Of a stretch of 64,000 bases of DNA, positions 44,214 to 52,248 are shown one piece after another. A program made the position numbers and the translations under genes. Position 1 is the first letter of the stretch; every line of letters begins with the position of its first letter. Source of the stretch: CAWGHZ01 sp963775315 (GTDB lineage Bacteria; Pseudomonadota; Alphaproteobacteria; MPNO01; DASWLB01); the NCBI GenBank assembly GCA_963775315.1, contig CAVZIN010000007.1, positions 620,001 to 684,000 of the forward strand, written 5' to 3'. The notes under the pieces are model-generated. The model was not told the DNA's origin. It was given only the letters and a program-made list of their open reading frames with translations, and did no database searches.

Positions 44214-44302
44214 GCGGGCGCGCGGTCGCTCACACCCACCATGGCGTCAGCGGGTGCGATGCAGTAACGTTGACCGTTGATCGATGAGTTGGGGGCCGAT
44301 CA
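44214..44302 (+). pseudogene. Decayed right end of an IS407-like element
   Basis: The 60 bases from 44214 match the end of IS copy 1 at 46 positions. They would encode GARSLTPTMASAGAMQ and a stop, against GARSPTPTMASTDAMQ in the intact OrfB. The sequence then continues to a degraded right terminal repeat (TTGGGGGCCGATCA, against TCGGGGGCAGGCCA). The rest of the element is missing. This is a remnant of an older, related insertion, located directly upstream of the luciferase-like gene at 44349. Confidence 0.8.
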
Positions 44303-44348
44303 GTCCGGGTCGCTCTGGCCATCGGATCAACGAGGGGGAGGACGCATC

Positions 44349-45416
44349 ATGGAGTTGGGCATCAGCCTGCCAACCAAGGCGAATTCCTGGGAAGTCGTGA
44401 AGCGGGCCGAGGAACTCGGTTACACGTACGCCTGGTTCTACGACACCGAGCTGCTGAACGCCGAGATGTTCACGGCCATGGGCGCGGCCGCGATGAAGAC
44501 GTCCAAGATCAAGCTGTGCACCGGCGTCATGATCCCGTCCAACCGCATCGCGCCGGTGGCGGCCTCCGCCCTCGCGACGATGAATGCGCTGGCTCCTGGC
44601 CGTGTCTGCTTCGGTGTTTCCACCGGCTTTACCGGCCGCCGGACGGTGGGGCTGAAGCCGGTGACGCAGGCGCGGATGCTAAAATATATCCAAGCCGTCG
44701 AGGGGCTGCTGGCTGGCGACACGGTCGATTGGGATGAAGAAGGGGGCGTTCACAAGATCAGGTTCCTCAATCCGGATCTCGGGCTGATCAATCTGAAGGA
44801 TCACATCCCGACGTTCCTTTCGGCCTTCGGACCCAAGGGGAGGGCGCTGGCCGGAAGGCTCGGCGCGGGCTGGATGGGGCCGCTCACTTGGCCGGAGAAG
44901 GAAGCGAGCGATCTCGCGGAATATCGCGGAGCCTGGAAGGAGACCGGCCGTCATCCCGGCGGTTCGTATGCGATCGCCGTCGCTGGCGGCTGCGTGCTCG
45001 ACGAGGGCGAGCCGGCCGACAGCCCGCGCGCCATGGCGCAGGCGGGCGCCTATGTGGCGATTGCCTTCCACAACCTTGTCGAGGAAGAGGAATTCGGCTC
45101 GATCTTCGGTTCCAGCGAGCACTTTCCGTTCCGGGACGAATTGGAGGCCTATCGCAAGGTGTACAAGGCCTACGAGCCGGCGGACGCGCGCTACATCAGC
45201 AATCATCGCGGTCACCTGATGTTCGTGCGGCCGGAGGAAAAGCACATCCACGAAGGGGTCGTTCGCACCCTGTCGCTTACCGCCACGGAGGCGGAGCTCG
45301 TCGAGCGCATCCGGGGGATCAAGAACCTCGGCTTCGATCAAATTCAGTTCCATACGGTCCCCGGCCAGGAGAACGATCAATTGGAACGGTGGGCCGACGT
45401 GATGGCGAGGGTCTAG
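44349..45416 (+). CDS. Luciferase-like (LLM class) flavin/F420-dependent oxidoreductase
   Basis: Protein of 355 residues with the luciferase-like TIM barrel: MELGISLPTKANSWEVVKRAEELGYTYAWFYDTEL at the start, GVMIPSNRIAPVAASALATMNALAPGRVCFGVSTGFTGRRT and IPTFLSAFGPKGRALAGRLGAGW. This layout is close to F420-type reductases as well as FMN monooxygenases. ATG 44349 has GGGGAGG seven bases before it. The upstream side carries the remains of an insertion element. Confidence 0.85.
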   Translation: MELGISLPTKANSWEVVKRAEELGYTYAWFYDTELLNAEMFTAMGAAAMKTSKIKLCTGVMIPSNRIAPVAASALATMNALAPGRVCFGVSTGFTGRRTVGLKPVTQARMLKYIQAVEGLLAGDTVDWDEEGGVHKIRFLNPDLGLINLKDHIPTFLSAFGPKGRALAGRLGAGWMGPLTWPEKEASDLAEYRGAWKETGRHPGGSYAIAVAGGCVLDEGEPADSPRAMAQAGAYVAIAFHNLVEEEEFGSIFGSSEHFPFRDELEAYRKVYKAYEPADARYISNHRGHLMFVRPEEKHIHEGVVRTLSLTATEAELVERIRGIKNLGFDQIQFHTVPGQENDQLERWADVMARV

Positions 45417-45576
45417 GTCCGATGACCCGGAACGCATCGGCGAACGCCGTGGCCGAGGCCTCGCGGTCGGCGAGCTGCCAGAGCCGCTTGGAAATTGTCG
45501 GGTCGTTCGGGATCGCGCCATGGTGCCTACCCTTGGCCGTTACGCATCCGTCTGCCGCTGGCCCTGCACGTCCCAC

Positions 45577-45975
45577 TCATGAAATGTAGCTGGCGTCGAC
45601 GGAGGCGCCTTCGGCCAGTTCTGGCGACCACAATTCGCGCATCACGTATGTTTCAACGGCCGCACGCACCCAGTCGCCCGCGAAAGCGGTGAAGCTGACG
45701 CCGGCGTCCGGATCGAACCGGCAGAGTGCCCGCATCAGTCCGACATAGCCTTCGCCGATCAGATCGTTCCACGACACGTCCAGGCCGCGATAGGTGCTTG
45801 CGACATCGCCGATGAGATGAAGGTGATCGGCCGCCAGCCGCTGGCCGGCGGCGATGTCGTGACGGTCGCGCCAGCGCGTTCCCAGCCGTCTCTCATCGAC
45901 CGCGTCGGCCAAGCCATTGTCGGCCTCGGGTGAGGGGCCGTTGGCACGGGAAACGGAGAAGCGGACCGAGCCCAT
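45577..45975 (-). CDS. Sigma-factor region 2-only protein, RpoH-like
   Basis: Protein of 132 residues whose middle matches region 2 of RpoH-type sigma factors: TRWRDRHDIAAGQRLAADHL, VASTYRGLDVSWNDLIGEGYVGLMRALCRFDPDAG and the -10-recognition part WVRAAVETYVM. It then ends ELAEGASVDASYIS, so region 3 and the -35-binding region 4 are missing. A GGGGAG eight bases before ATG 45975 suggests it is really translated. It could be a core-binding competitor or a truncated, dying sigma gene. Divergent from the SDR gene. Confidence 0.65.
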   Translation of the reverse strand: MGSVRFSVSRANGPSPEADNGLADAVDERRLGTRWRDRHDIAAGQRLAADHLHLIGDVASTYRGLDVSWNDLIGEGYVGLMRALCRFDPDAGVSFTAFAGDWVRAAVETYVMRELWSPELAEGASVDASYIS

Positions 45976-46285
45976 TTCTGATCTCCCCAGGCGCGGCGGT
46001 CCGCAATTCCCTGAAGTCGCGCGGATCGCGTTTGCATCCAGTCGAATGCGACCCGAGATGCCAGTTGGGCAACCACAAATCCATTGCACGAAGGTGTCGC
46101 CGATACCTTCGTCCAATCGAATCCCCGCCCCGAGAGTTGCATGTTGTGCTGGTCGCTCGATGGCTCGGCGGCTTGGAGGAGACGACGATGAGTGCGCTCG
46201 GACGGCCCACCCCGACTTCCCTGCCATCGGCCCGGCCACTGATCCGGGCATCCAGCCGGCTTCCCGACTTCGCAAGGAGTGTCTC
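45976..46285. other. Divergent promoter region between sigma-like gene and SDR gene
   Basis: These 310 bases hold no convincing gene; frames that cross it on both strands are extensions of the two flanking genes without conserved sequence. I see no clear inverted repeat. Confidence 0.5.
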
Positions 46286-46996
46286 ATGAACACCGAGCAA
46301 AAGGTCGCCGTCATCACCGGCGCATCGCAAGGGATCGGCGCGGCATTGGTCGCTGCATACCGGGATCGCGACTATTGCGTGATCGCCACGGCTCGTTCGA
46401 TGACGGCGACGAACGACGACAAGGTGGTCGCCGTAGCCGGCGACATTCGGAACAGGCAAACCGCCGAAAGGGCGATTGCCGAGGGCATGGAGCGCTTCGG
46501 GCGCATCGACACGCTGATCAACAATGCCGGCATTTTCGTCGCGAAGCCATTCATGTCATACACCGAGGCCGAGTATGAAGAGATGGTCGCTGTCAATCTG
46601 ACCGGCTTCTTCCATATCACGCAGCTCGCGATTGGCGAGATGGAGAAGCGCCGCAGCGGCCATGTGGTGCAGATCACGACCAGCCTGATCGACCATGCGA
46701 GCACCCAAGTGCCGTCCGTGCTCGCGTCGCTTACGAAGGGTGGATTGAGCGCGGCCACCAAGTCGCTCGCGACCGAGTACGCGAAGCGCGGCATCCGGGT
46801 GAACGCTGTCGCGCCCGGAATCATCAAGACGCCGATGCACCCCGCCGAGACGTACGCGGCCCTCGATGCGATGCACCCGATGGGGCACATGGGGCAGATT
46901 CGCGATATCGTCGAGGCCATTCTCTATCTCGAGTCGGCTTCGTTCGTGACCGGAGAAACCCTGCATGTCGACGGGGGACAAAGCGCGGGTCATTGA
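46286..46996 (+). CDS. Short-chain dehydrogenase/reductase lacking the catalytic Tyr
   Basis: Protein of 236 residues with the SDR Rossmann motif VAVITGASQGIGAAL, NNAG in TLINNAGIFVAK, and the C-terminal GIRVNAVAPGIIKTPM and FVTGETLHVDGGQSAGH. AAGGAG precedes ATG 46286. The YxxxK signature is altered: the Lys is in ASLTKGGL but the residue four places before it is Ala, not Tyr. It therefore either uses another acid or is not a classical dehydrogenase. Several relatives with ASLTKGG are known to me as SDRs of undefined substrate. Confidence 0.85.
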   Translation: MNTEQKVAVITGASQGIGAALVAAYRDRDYCVIATARSMTATNDDKVVAVAGDIRNRQTAERAIAEGMERFGRIDTLINNAGIFVAKPFMSYTEAEYEEMVAVNLTGFFHITQLAIGEMEKRRSGHVVQITTSLIDHASTQVPSVLASLTKGGLSAATKSLATEYAKRGIRVNAVAPGIIKTPMHPAETYAALDAMHPMGHMGQIRDIVEAILYLESASFVTGETLHVDGGQSAGH

Positions 46997-47097
46997 CGCG
47001 GCGATTGACGGGCCGGGACAAGACGCCGTGACCCAGCCCTCCGAAATCGTCATTCCAGACACGGCGATCCGCGGATCCGGGGCCAGGATGGTGCCAA

Positions 47098-48861
47098 ATG
47101 GATGTCGTCGTGTCTGTAAATGTCGGGCTGCCGCGTGACGTCGATTGGCACGGAAGGATCGTGCATACGGGCATATGGAAGCGGCCCGTAGAAGGACGCG
47201 TGTTCGCTGGGCGCCTCAATCTCGTTGGCGACGGTCAAGGTGATCTTGCCGGTCACGGCGGCGAACAACGCGCCGTCATGGTCTATCAGCTCGCTTCCTA
47301 CCGATATTGGGCAAGTTATCTCGGCCGAGGAGACTTCGTGCACGGGATCTTCGGGGAGAACCTCACCGTCGATGGGTTGGCCGACGACGAGGTCTGTGTC
47401 GGCGATCGATTTCGTATCGGCGGCGGGGTGTTCGAGGTCACCCAGCCTCGTGTCACCTGCTACCGCGTCGGGCTGCGTCTCGACAATCCGGAGATGCCGG
47501 CCCTCCTGGTATCGCACCGGCGGCCGGGCTTCTATTTTCGGGTCATCGAGGAGGGCGATATCGACGCGGGCGATCGAATCGAAAAGATCGCCGAGGGACC
47601 CGGGCGCGTCACCGTTGCCGAGATGGACGCCCTGCTCTATTCGCCCGAGCATCCGATCGGGGTGCTCCAGCGTGCAGTTCGGATTCCAGCCTTGAGTCCG
47701 GGTTGGCGGGCCTCGATGAAGTCGCTCCTCGCTGCGGCCGATGAGGGAGGTCGTCGCGGAAATGCCGGGCTGACGTCCGCGTCCGTCGCTCCGCTCTGGT
47801 GGCCGGGCTTTCGCTCCGTGAGGGTTGTCGCCGTTGACCAGGTGAGTGCCGACGTTCGGTCTTTCGAGCTTACGGCCGAGGACGGAACATCGCTGCCGCC
47901 CGCGCTTCCCGGGCAGTATATCGTCGTCAGACTGCGTCCAAAGCCGGACGCCCCGGCCATCGTCCGTACCTATTCTCTCTGCGGCGCTCCGGGCGCCGCG
48001 ACCTACCTGATCGCCGTCAAGAACGAACGAGGCGTCGGGAGCGGCTTCCTCCACGACAAGGTTCAAGTCGGGGACGGTCTTGAGATCGGGGCCCCGAGCG
48101 GCTCGTTCACGCTCGCGCGCGGTACCACACCGGTGGTGCTCATGAGCGCCGGCGTCGGCGTCACGCCGATGCTGGCCATGCTGAACGCCGTCGTCGCGAC
48201 CGACGACGCATCGCCGCGTGATGTCTGGTGGCTCCACTCGGCCCGCAACAAGGCGTCCCACGCGTTTGCCGGCTTGGCGCGCGGCCTGGTCGGATCGGTC
48301 AAGCACGGTAATCACTGGATCACCTACAGCCGTCCGGGCACCGACGATCGCCCCGGCGTGGACTTCGATCGCGCCGGCCATCTGTCCGTGCCGCTGCTGC
48401 GGGAGATCGGCGTTCCAAAGGATGCCGACTTCTATCTCTGCGGGCCGGCCCAGTTCCTGGAGGAGCTGCAAGCCGGCCTCACGGCCTGGGGAGTCTCACC
48501 GTTGCACATTCGTACCGAAGCCTTCGGTCCGGCCCCGGCGTTGACTCCGGGCGACGTCGGCGCGAACACGCAGGCCCCGCACCCATTGGACGGTCCGCAG
48601 GGGACAGGCCCGATGGTGACGTTTGCACGGAGTGGCTTTGCGGTCCCATGGGACCCCCGCTTCAACAGCCTGCTGGAGCTTGCCGAAGCGTGCTCCGTAC
48701 CTGTTCGATGGTCTTGCCGCACGGGCGTCTGCCACAATTGCGAGAGCGGATTGATCGACGGCCGACTCCGTTACGCGCCGGAGCCGCTCGATGGGCCTGC
48801 CGATGGGAATGCCCTTATCTGCTGCTCGATGCCGCTATCCGCGGTGGCCCTTGACCTTTGA
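47098..48861 (+). CDS. MOSC domain--ferredoxin reductase--2Fe-2S fusion protein
   Basis: Protein of 587 residues with three parts. Residues 1-165 are a MOSC domain (GGEQRAVMVYQLASYRYW, GIFGENLTVDGL, VTQPRVTCYRVG with the Cys). Residues about 240-470 are an FAD/NAD(P) reductase (PGQYIVVRL, RTYSLCGAPG, GVGVTPMLAML, FYLCGPAQFLEEL). Residues about 505-587 are a plant-type 2Fe-2S ferredoxin with CSVPVRWSCRTGVCHNC as ligands. MOSC modules act on molybdenum-cofactor-bound sulfur or N-hydroxylated compounds, so an N-oxide or hydroxylamine reductase acting alone is a plausible role. Confidence 0.9.
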   Translation: MDVVVSVNVGLPRDVDWHGRIVHTGIWKRPVEGRVFAGRLNLVGDGQGDLAGHGGEQRAVMVYQLASYRYWASYLGRGDFVHGIFGENLTVDGLADDEVCVGDRFRIGGGVFEVTQPRVTCYRVGLRLDNPEMPALLVSHRRPGFYFRVIEEGDIDAGDRIEKIAEGPGRVTVAEMDALLYSPEHPIGVLQRAVRIPALSPGWRASMKSLLAAADEGGRRGNAGLTSASVAPLWWPGFRSVRVVAVDQVSADVRSFELTAEDGTSLPPALPGQYIVVRLRPKPDAPAIVRTYSLCGAPGAATYLIAVKNERGVGSGFLHDKVQVGDGLEIGAPSGSFTLARGTTPVVLMSAGVGVTPMLAMLNAVVATDDASPRDVWWLHSARNKASHAFAGLARGLVGSVKHGNHWITYSRPGTDDRPGVDFDRAGHLSVPLLREIGVPKDADFYLCGPAQFLEELQAGLTAWGVSPLHIRTEAFGPAPALTPGDVGANTQAPHPLDGPQGTGPMVTFARSGFAVPWDPRFNSLLELAEACSVPVRWSCRTGVCHNCESGLIDGRLRYAPEPLDGPADGNALICCSMPLSAVALDL

Positions 48862-48897
48862 TCGAGCCGAGATGGGCCGTGCCGGTATGCCGCCCTG

Positions 48898-49482
48898 CTA
48901 TTCCCGCTGACCCGCTACCGGGAACCCGGCCTCCCACCATCGCCATGGCCGATCGGCCCAGCCCGGACCCGCGTAGGCAACGCCGACGCGCGGCCCAACC
49001 ATCAGCGCCTCCGGCAAGCGCGTCGGCGGAAGCAAGCGAAGCGGGCAGTCGTGCCGGCCGAGCATCGTCCCGTTGGCCGAGAGGTCGAGCGCCAGCGCCT
49101 CCGACACTTTGCCCGGGCCGTTGGCGAGCACCCGCGCGCTGCACGTCGGCTGCCGCCGGCGGCGGCGGACCACCGCTTCGCCCTCCAGAATTTCGATCGC
49201 GCGGATCAGTACCGCTGCCGGTGCGTCTTCGCGATCGCAGACGAGGTTGAGCAGCACGTGCAGGCCGTAGACCAGGTACAGGTAGACGGTGCCGGGGCGG
49301 CGGTACAGCACGTCGGCTCTCTGGGTGCGGCCGCGTGCGGCGTGGCACGCCCTGTCCTCCTCGCCCTGGTAGGCCTCCGTCTCGACGATCCGCCCGCGCA
49401 CGCCGTGCGCGATGAGCTCGCAGCCGATAAGCGTCGGGGCGACGATGGGAGCCGGCGGAGAGAGGTCGGGGAGGCCGCGCAC
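48898..49482 (-). CDS. DNA-3-methyladenine glycosylase (AAG/MPG family)
   Basis: Protein of 194 residues of the AAG family: IVAPTLIGCELIAHGVRGRIVETEAYQGEEDRACHAARGRT at the start, then GTVYLYLVYGLHVLLNLVC and VLANGPGKVSEALAL near the end, all part of the known active-site scaffold (Glu in VETEAY). It removes 3-methyladenine, hypoxanthine and other damaged purines. Third alkylation-repair gene in the window, after ogt and alkA. It is convergent with the MOSC fusion. Confidence 0.9.
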   Translation of the reverse strand: MRGLPDLSPPAPIVAPTLIGCELIAHGVRGRIVETEAYQGEEDRACHAARGRTQRADVLYRRPGTVYLYLVYGLHVLLNLVCDREDAPAAVLIRAIEILEGEAVVRRRRRQPTCSARVLANGPGKVSEALALDLSANGTMLGRHDCPLRLLPPTRLPEALMVGPRVGVAYAGPGWADRPWRWWEAGFPVAGQRE

Positions 49483-49770
49483 CGTTGCAGGATGCCTAAA
49501 TTGCTGCGACAGAGCGATTGCTTTTATCGTCCATTTCCTCGGACCCGACGCTATCGATTCCGGCCCGACCGGTAGCGGCCGCGCTCCGGGCGCCGATGCG
49601 GTTCATTCGCTAACCTCCCAAGCTAGGGATTTGTGGGCGGTGCCTCAACCGCGTTGGCGTCCGGTGAGCTTCGGCGGCTGGAGTTTGCCCAGTGGCGCGA
49701 AGGTCGGCATCATGGGATGCTCGTCTTTCGTGCGTGAGTGAGACGGCAGCAGGGGCGTGGGGGTAATTTA

Positions 49771-52224
49771 ATGCACGAGGTTGTCGCGGCGGTCTTCGCA
49801 ACGACCAGCCTCCTGGCCCTGGTGAGCCTGCTGTTGCCGCTCGCCAAGCGGTTCGGAATTCCATACGCGGTGCTGCTCGCCCTCGTCGGCGTCGCGCTTG
49901 GTGTCCCGGTCGCCGCGGGCGGCGTCGCCGGCGCGCCGTTGGGCGGGATTTTCGAGATATTGGGAAGCCTTCGCCTCAGCGGCGAAGCTTTTCTCTACAT
50001 CTTCCTTCCCACCCTTCTGTTCGAGACGGCGATCAACGTCGATGTCCGACGCCTTGCCGACGAGATCGCGCCGGTCCTCCTGATGGCGGTCGTGGCCGTC
50101 GTGGTCACGACGTTCGCGGTCGGATTCGCCCTCGCCCCGGCGACCGAGGTCGGGCTCGCAGCCTGCCTGATGCTGGGCGCGCTGCTCGCGACCACGGACC
50201 CGGTGGCGGTGGTGGCGATCTTCCGCGATATCGGCGCGCCGCGCCGCCTTTCGACGCTGGTCGAGGGCGAAAGCCTCTTCAACGACGCCGCGGCGATCGC
50301 GCTGTTCACTCTCCTGATGGGCATGATCACCGGCGAAGGGGAGGAGGGCGCGCTCGGCGGGGTTCTGGAGTTTCTGCGCGACTTCGCCGGCGGGCTCGCG
50401 TTCGGCGGCGCCACGGGCTGGCTTCTCTGCCTTCTCCTTCCGGTGCTGCGCGGGCAACGCCTGGCCGAGGTGACGCTCACGATCGCGGTCGCCTATCTGG
50501 CCTTCGTCGTCGGCGACCGCTACGTGCATGTCTCGGGCGTGGTGGCGGCGGTCACGGCGGGGCTGGTGCTGAGCCACCAGGGGCGGCGGCGGCTCTCGCC
50601 TTCGCATTGGGAAACGCTGACGGAGACGTGGGAGCAGCTCGGCTTCTGGGCGAGCTCCCTTATCTTTCTGCTCGCGGCGATGCTGGTTCCGCGCCTCCTG
50701 TCCGACTTGCGGGCGAACGACGTCATCCTGCTCGCGATCGTTACGTTCAGCGCGTTCGCGGCGCGCGCGGTAACGCTATTCGGATTGCTGCCCGTCCTCA
50801 CCGCCGCGGGCCTCGCCGACCGTGTGCAGAACAGCCACAAGCTGGTGATCCTGTGGGGCGGCATGCGCGGCGCGGTCTCGCTCGCGCTCGCACTCGCGGT
50901 CACTGAGAACCAGGCGATCCCCCCGGAGATCCGCCGCTTCGTCGCTATCCTGACAACCGGGTTCGTCCTCTTCACCCTGCTGGTGAACGCGCCGACGCTG
51001 CGCAACCTCATGCGCGTGCTGAAGCTCGATCGCCTGGCGCCGGAAGACCAGGCGCTGCGCGACCGCGCGCTTGCCCTTGCACGTGCCGAGGTGGTGGAGA
51101 GCATCGAGGACATCGCCCGGGAATACGGGATTCAGGGCGCGGTCGCGGTCGCCGAGACCTGGCCCGGCGCGCCGGCCGAGACGACCGAGGCGAGCGAAGC
51201 CTTCGGGTCGGAGGCGGGCCTTTATTCCGGCCTTTCGATCCTCGCCGAGCGTGAACAGGAGCTGTGTCGCCACCATTTCGAAAGCCATACTGTGTCGCGG
51301 CGGGTGCTCGCCGAGCTGGTCACGCAGACCACCCGGCTCCGCGACAGCATCAAGCTCGGCGGACGCGAGGCGTACCTGGCCGCCGCCCTGCGCAGCCTCC
51401 AGTTCGACCGCGGGTTCCGCCTCGCCACGCTGGCGCAGCGCTGGCTGGGGATCGAGGGGCCGCTATCGCGCGCGCTCGCCGACCGCCTGGAATTCCTGAT
51501 CACCCAGCGGCTGGTGCTGCGCGATTTGGTAAAGTTCCAGGAAACCAAGGTTCGGCGCCTCCTGGGGGCGGAGACGGATGCGCTGCTGCACGCGGTTCTG
51601 GCCGAACGCGTTGCCGGCGTCGACCGCGCTATCGCGGCGATCGAGCTCCAATATCCCAGCTACGCCGCGACGTTGCAGCGCCAGATCATGGCTCTTTCCG
51701 CGTTGCGCCTGGAAGAAGAGAGCATCGCCCGCCTGCACGAGGAGTCGATCCTGTCGCGGGAGGTCTGGGCGACGCTGACGCACGAGCTCGCCGCGCGCCG
51801 GCAGATCCAGCTCAAGCGGCCGCGGCTCGACCTCGGCCTGCAGCGCAGCCAGCTCGTTGCGCGTGTCTCGTTGCTCAGCCTCCTGCCGGAGGACAGCCAA
51901 GCGGAGATCGAGCGCATGATGCAGCCCCGCCTCGCCGTGCCCGGCGAGCGGATCGTCCACAAGGGCGACAGAGGCGACGGCATGTATTTCATCTCGTCCG
52001 GTGCGGTCGAGGTGCAGGTCTCCGAGCCGGTACGACTGGGCAGCGGCGAATTCTTCGGCGAGATGGCCCTTATCGACGACCGCCCGCGCAACGCCGACGT
52101 CGTCGCCCTGAGCTTCTGCCAGCTTCTGTTCCTGGCGCGGCGCGACTTTGAGAAGCTGGTGCTGCGGGAGCCGGCTTTGTTGGCCGAGATCCATCAAATG
52201 GCCGCTGTGCGACGTGGCAAATGA
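49771..52224 (+). CDS. Na+/H+ antiporter (CPA1) with C-terminal cyclic-nucleotide-binding domain
   Basis: Protein of 817 residues. Residues 1-410 are a twelve-helix CPA1 exchanger with FLPTLLFETAINVD, ATTDPVAVVAIFRDIGAPRRLSTLVEGESLFNDAAAIAL (the conserved Asp/Asn-containing ion site) and GGMRGAVSLALALAV. A long helical linker follows, then a cyclic-nucleotide-binding domain (PGERIVHKGDRGDGMYFISSG, GSGEFFGEMALIDDRPRNAD) at about 705-800. This layout resembles SOS1-type exchangers and suggests gating by cAMP or cGMP or by an internal interaction. It starts at ATG 49771 and is followed 24 bases later by an MFS gene. Confidence 0.92.
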   Translation: MHEVVAAVFATTSLLALVSLLLPLAKRFGIPYAVLLALVGVALGVPVAAGGVAGAPLGGIFEILGSLRLSGEAFLYIFLPTLLFETAINVDVRRLADEIAPVLLMAVVAVVVTTFAVGFALAPATEVGLAACLMLGALLATTDPVAVVAIFRDIGAPRRLSTLVEGESLFNDAAAIALFTLLMGMITGEGEEGALGGVLEFLRDFAGGLAFGGATGWLLCLLLPVLRGQRLAEVTLTIAVAYLAFVVGDRYVHVSGVVAAVTAGLVLSHQGRRRLSPSHWETLTETWEQLGFWASSLIFLLAAMLVPRLLSDLRANDVILLAIVTFSAFAARAVTLFGLLPVLTAAGLADRVQNSHKLVILWGGMRGAVSLALALAVTENQAIPPEIRRFVAILTTGFVLFTLLVNAPTLRNLMRVLKLDRLAPEDQALRDRALALARAEVVESIEDIAREYGIQGAVAVAETWPGAPAETTEASEAFGSEAGLYSGLSILAEREQELCRHHFESHTVSRRVLAELVTQTTRLRDSIKLGGREAYLAAALRSLQFDRGFRLATLAQRWLGIEGPLSRALADRLEFLITQRLVLRDLVKFQETKVRRLLGAETDALLHAVLAERVAGVDRAIAAIELQYPSYAATLQRQIMALSALRLEEESIARLHEESILSREVWATLTHELAARRQIQLKRPRLDLGLQRSQLVARVSLLSLLPEDSQAEIERMMQPRLAVPGERIVHKGDRGDGMYFISSGAVEVQVSEPVRLGSGEFFGEMALIDDRPRNADVVALSFCQLLFLARRDFEKLVLREPALLAEIHQMAAVRRGK

Positions 52225-52248
52225 TGAAGTCGCATCAGAGGACTCGAC

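Noticed and set aside
45319..45576. Minus-strand peptide with DPTISKRLWQLADREA that resembles the C-terminus of an SDR
   Set aside because: Only about 30 residues are suggestive, it overlaps the end of the luciferase-like gene, and no further SDR sequence is found upstream in that frame.
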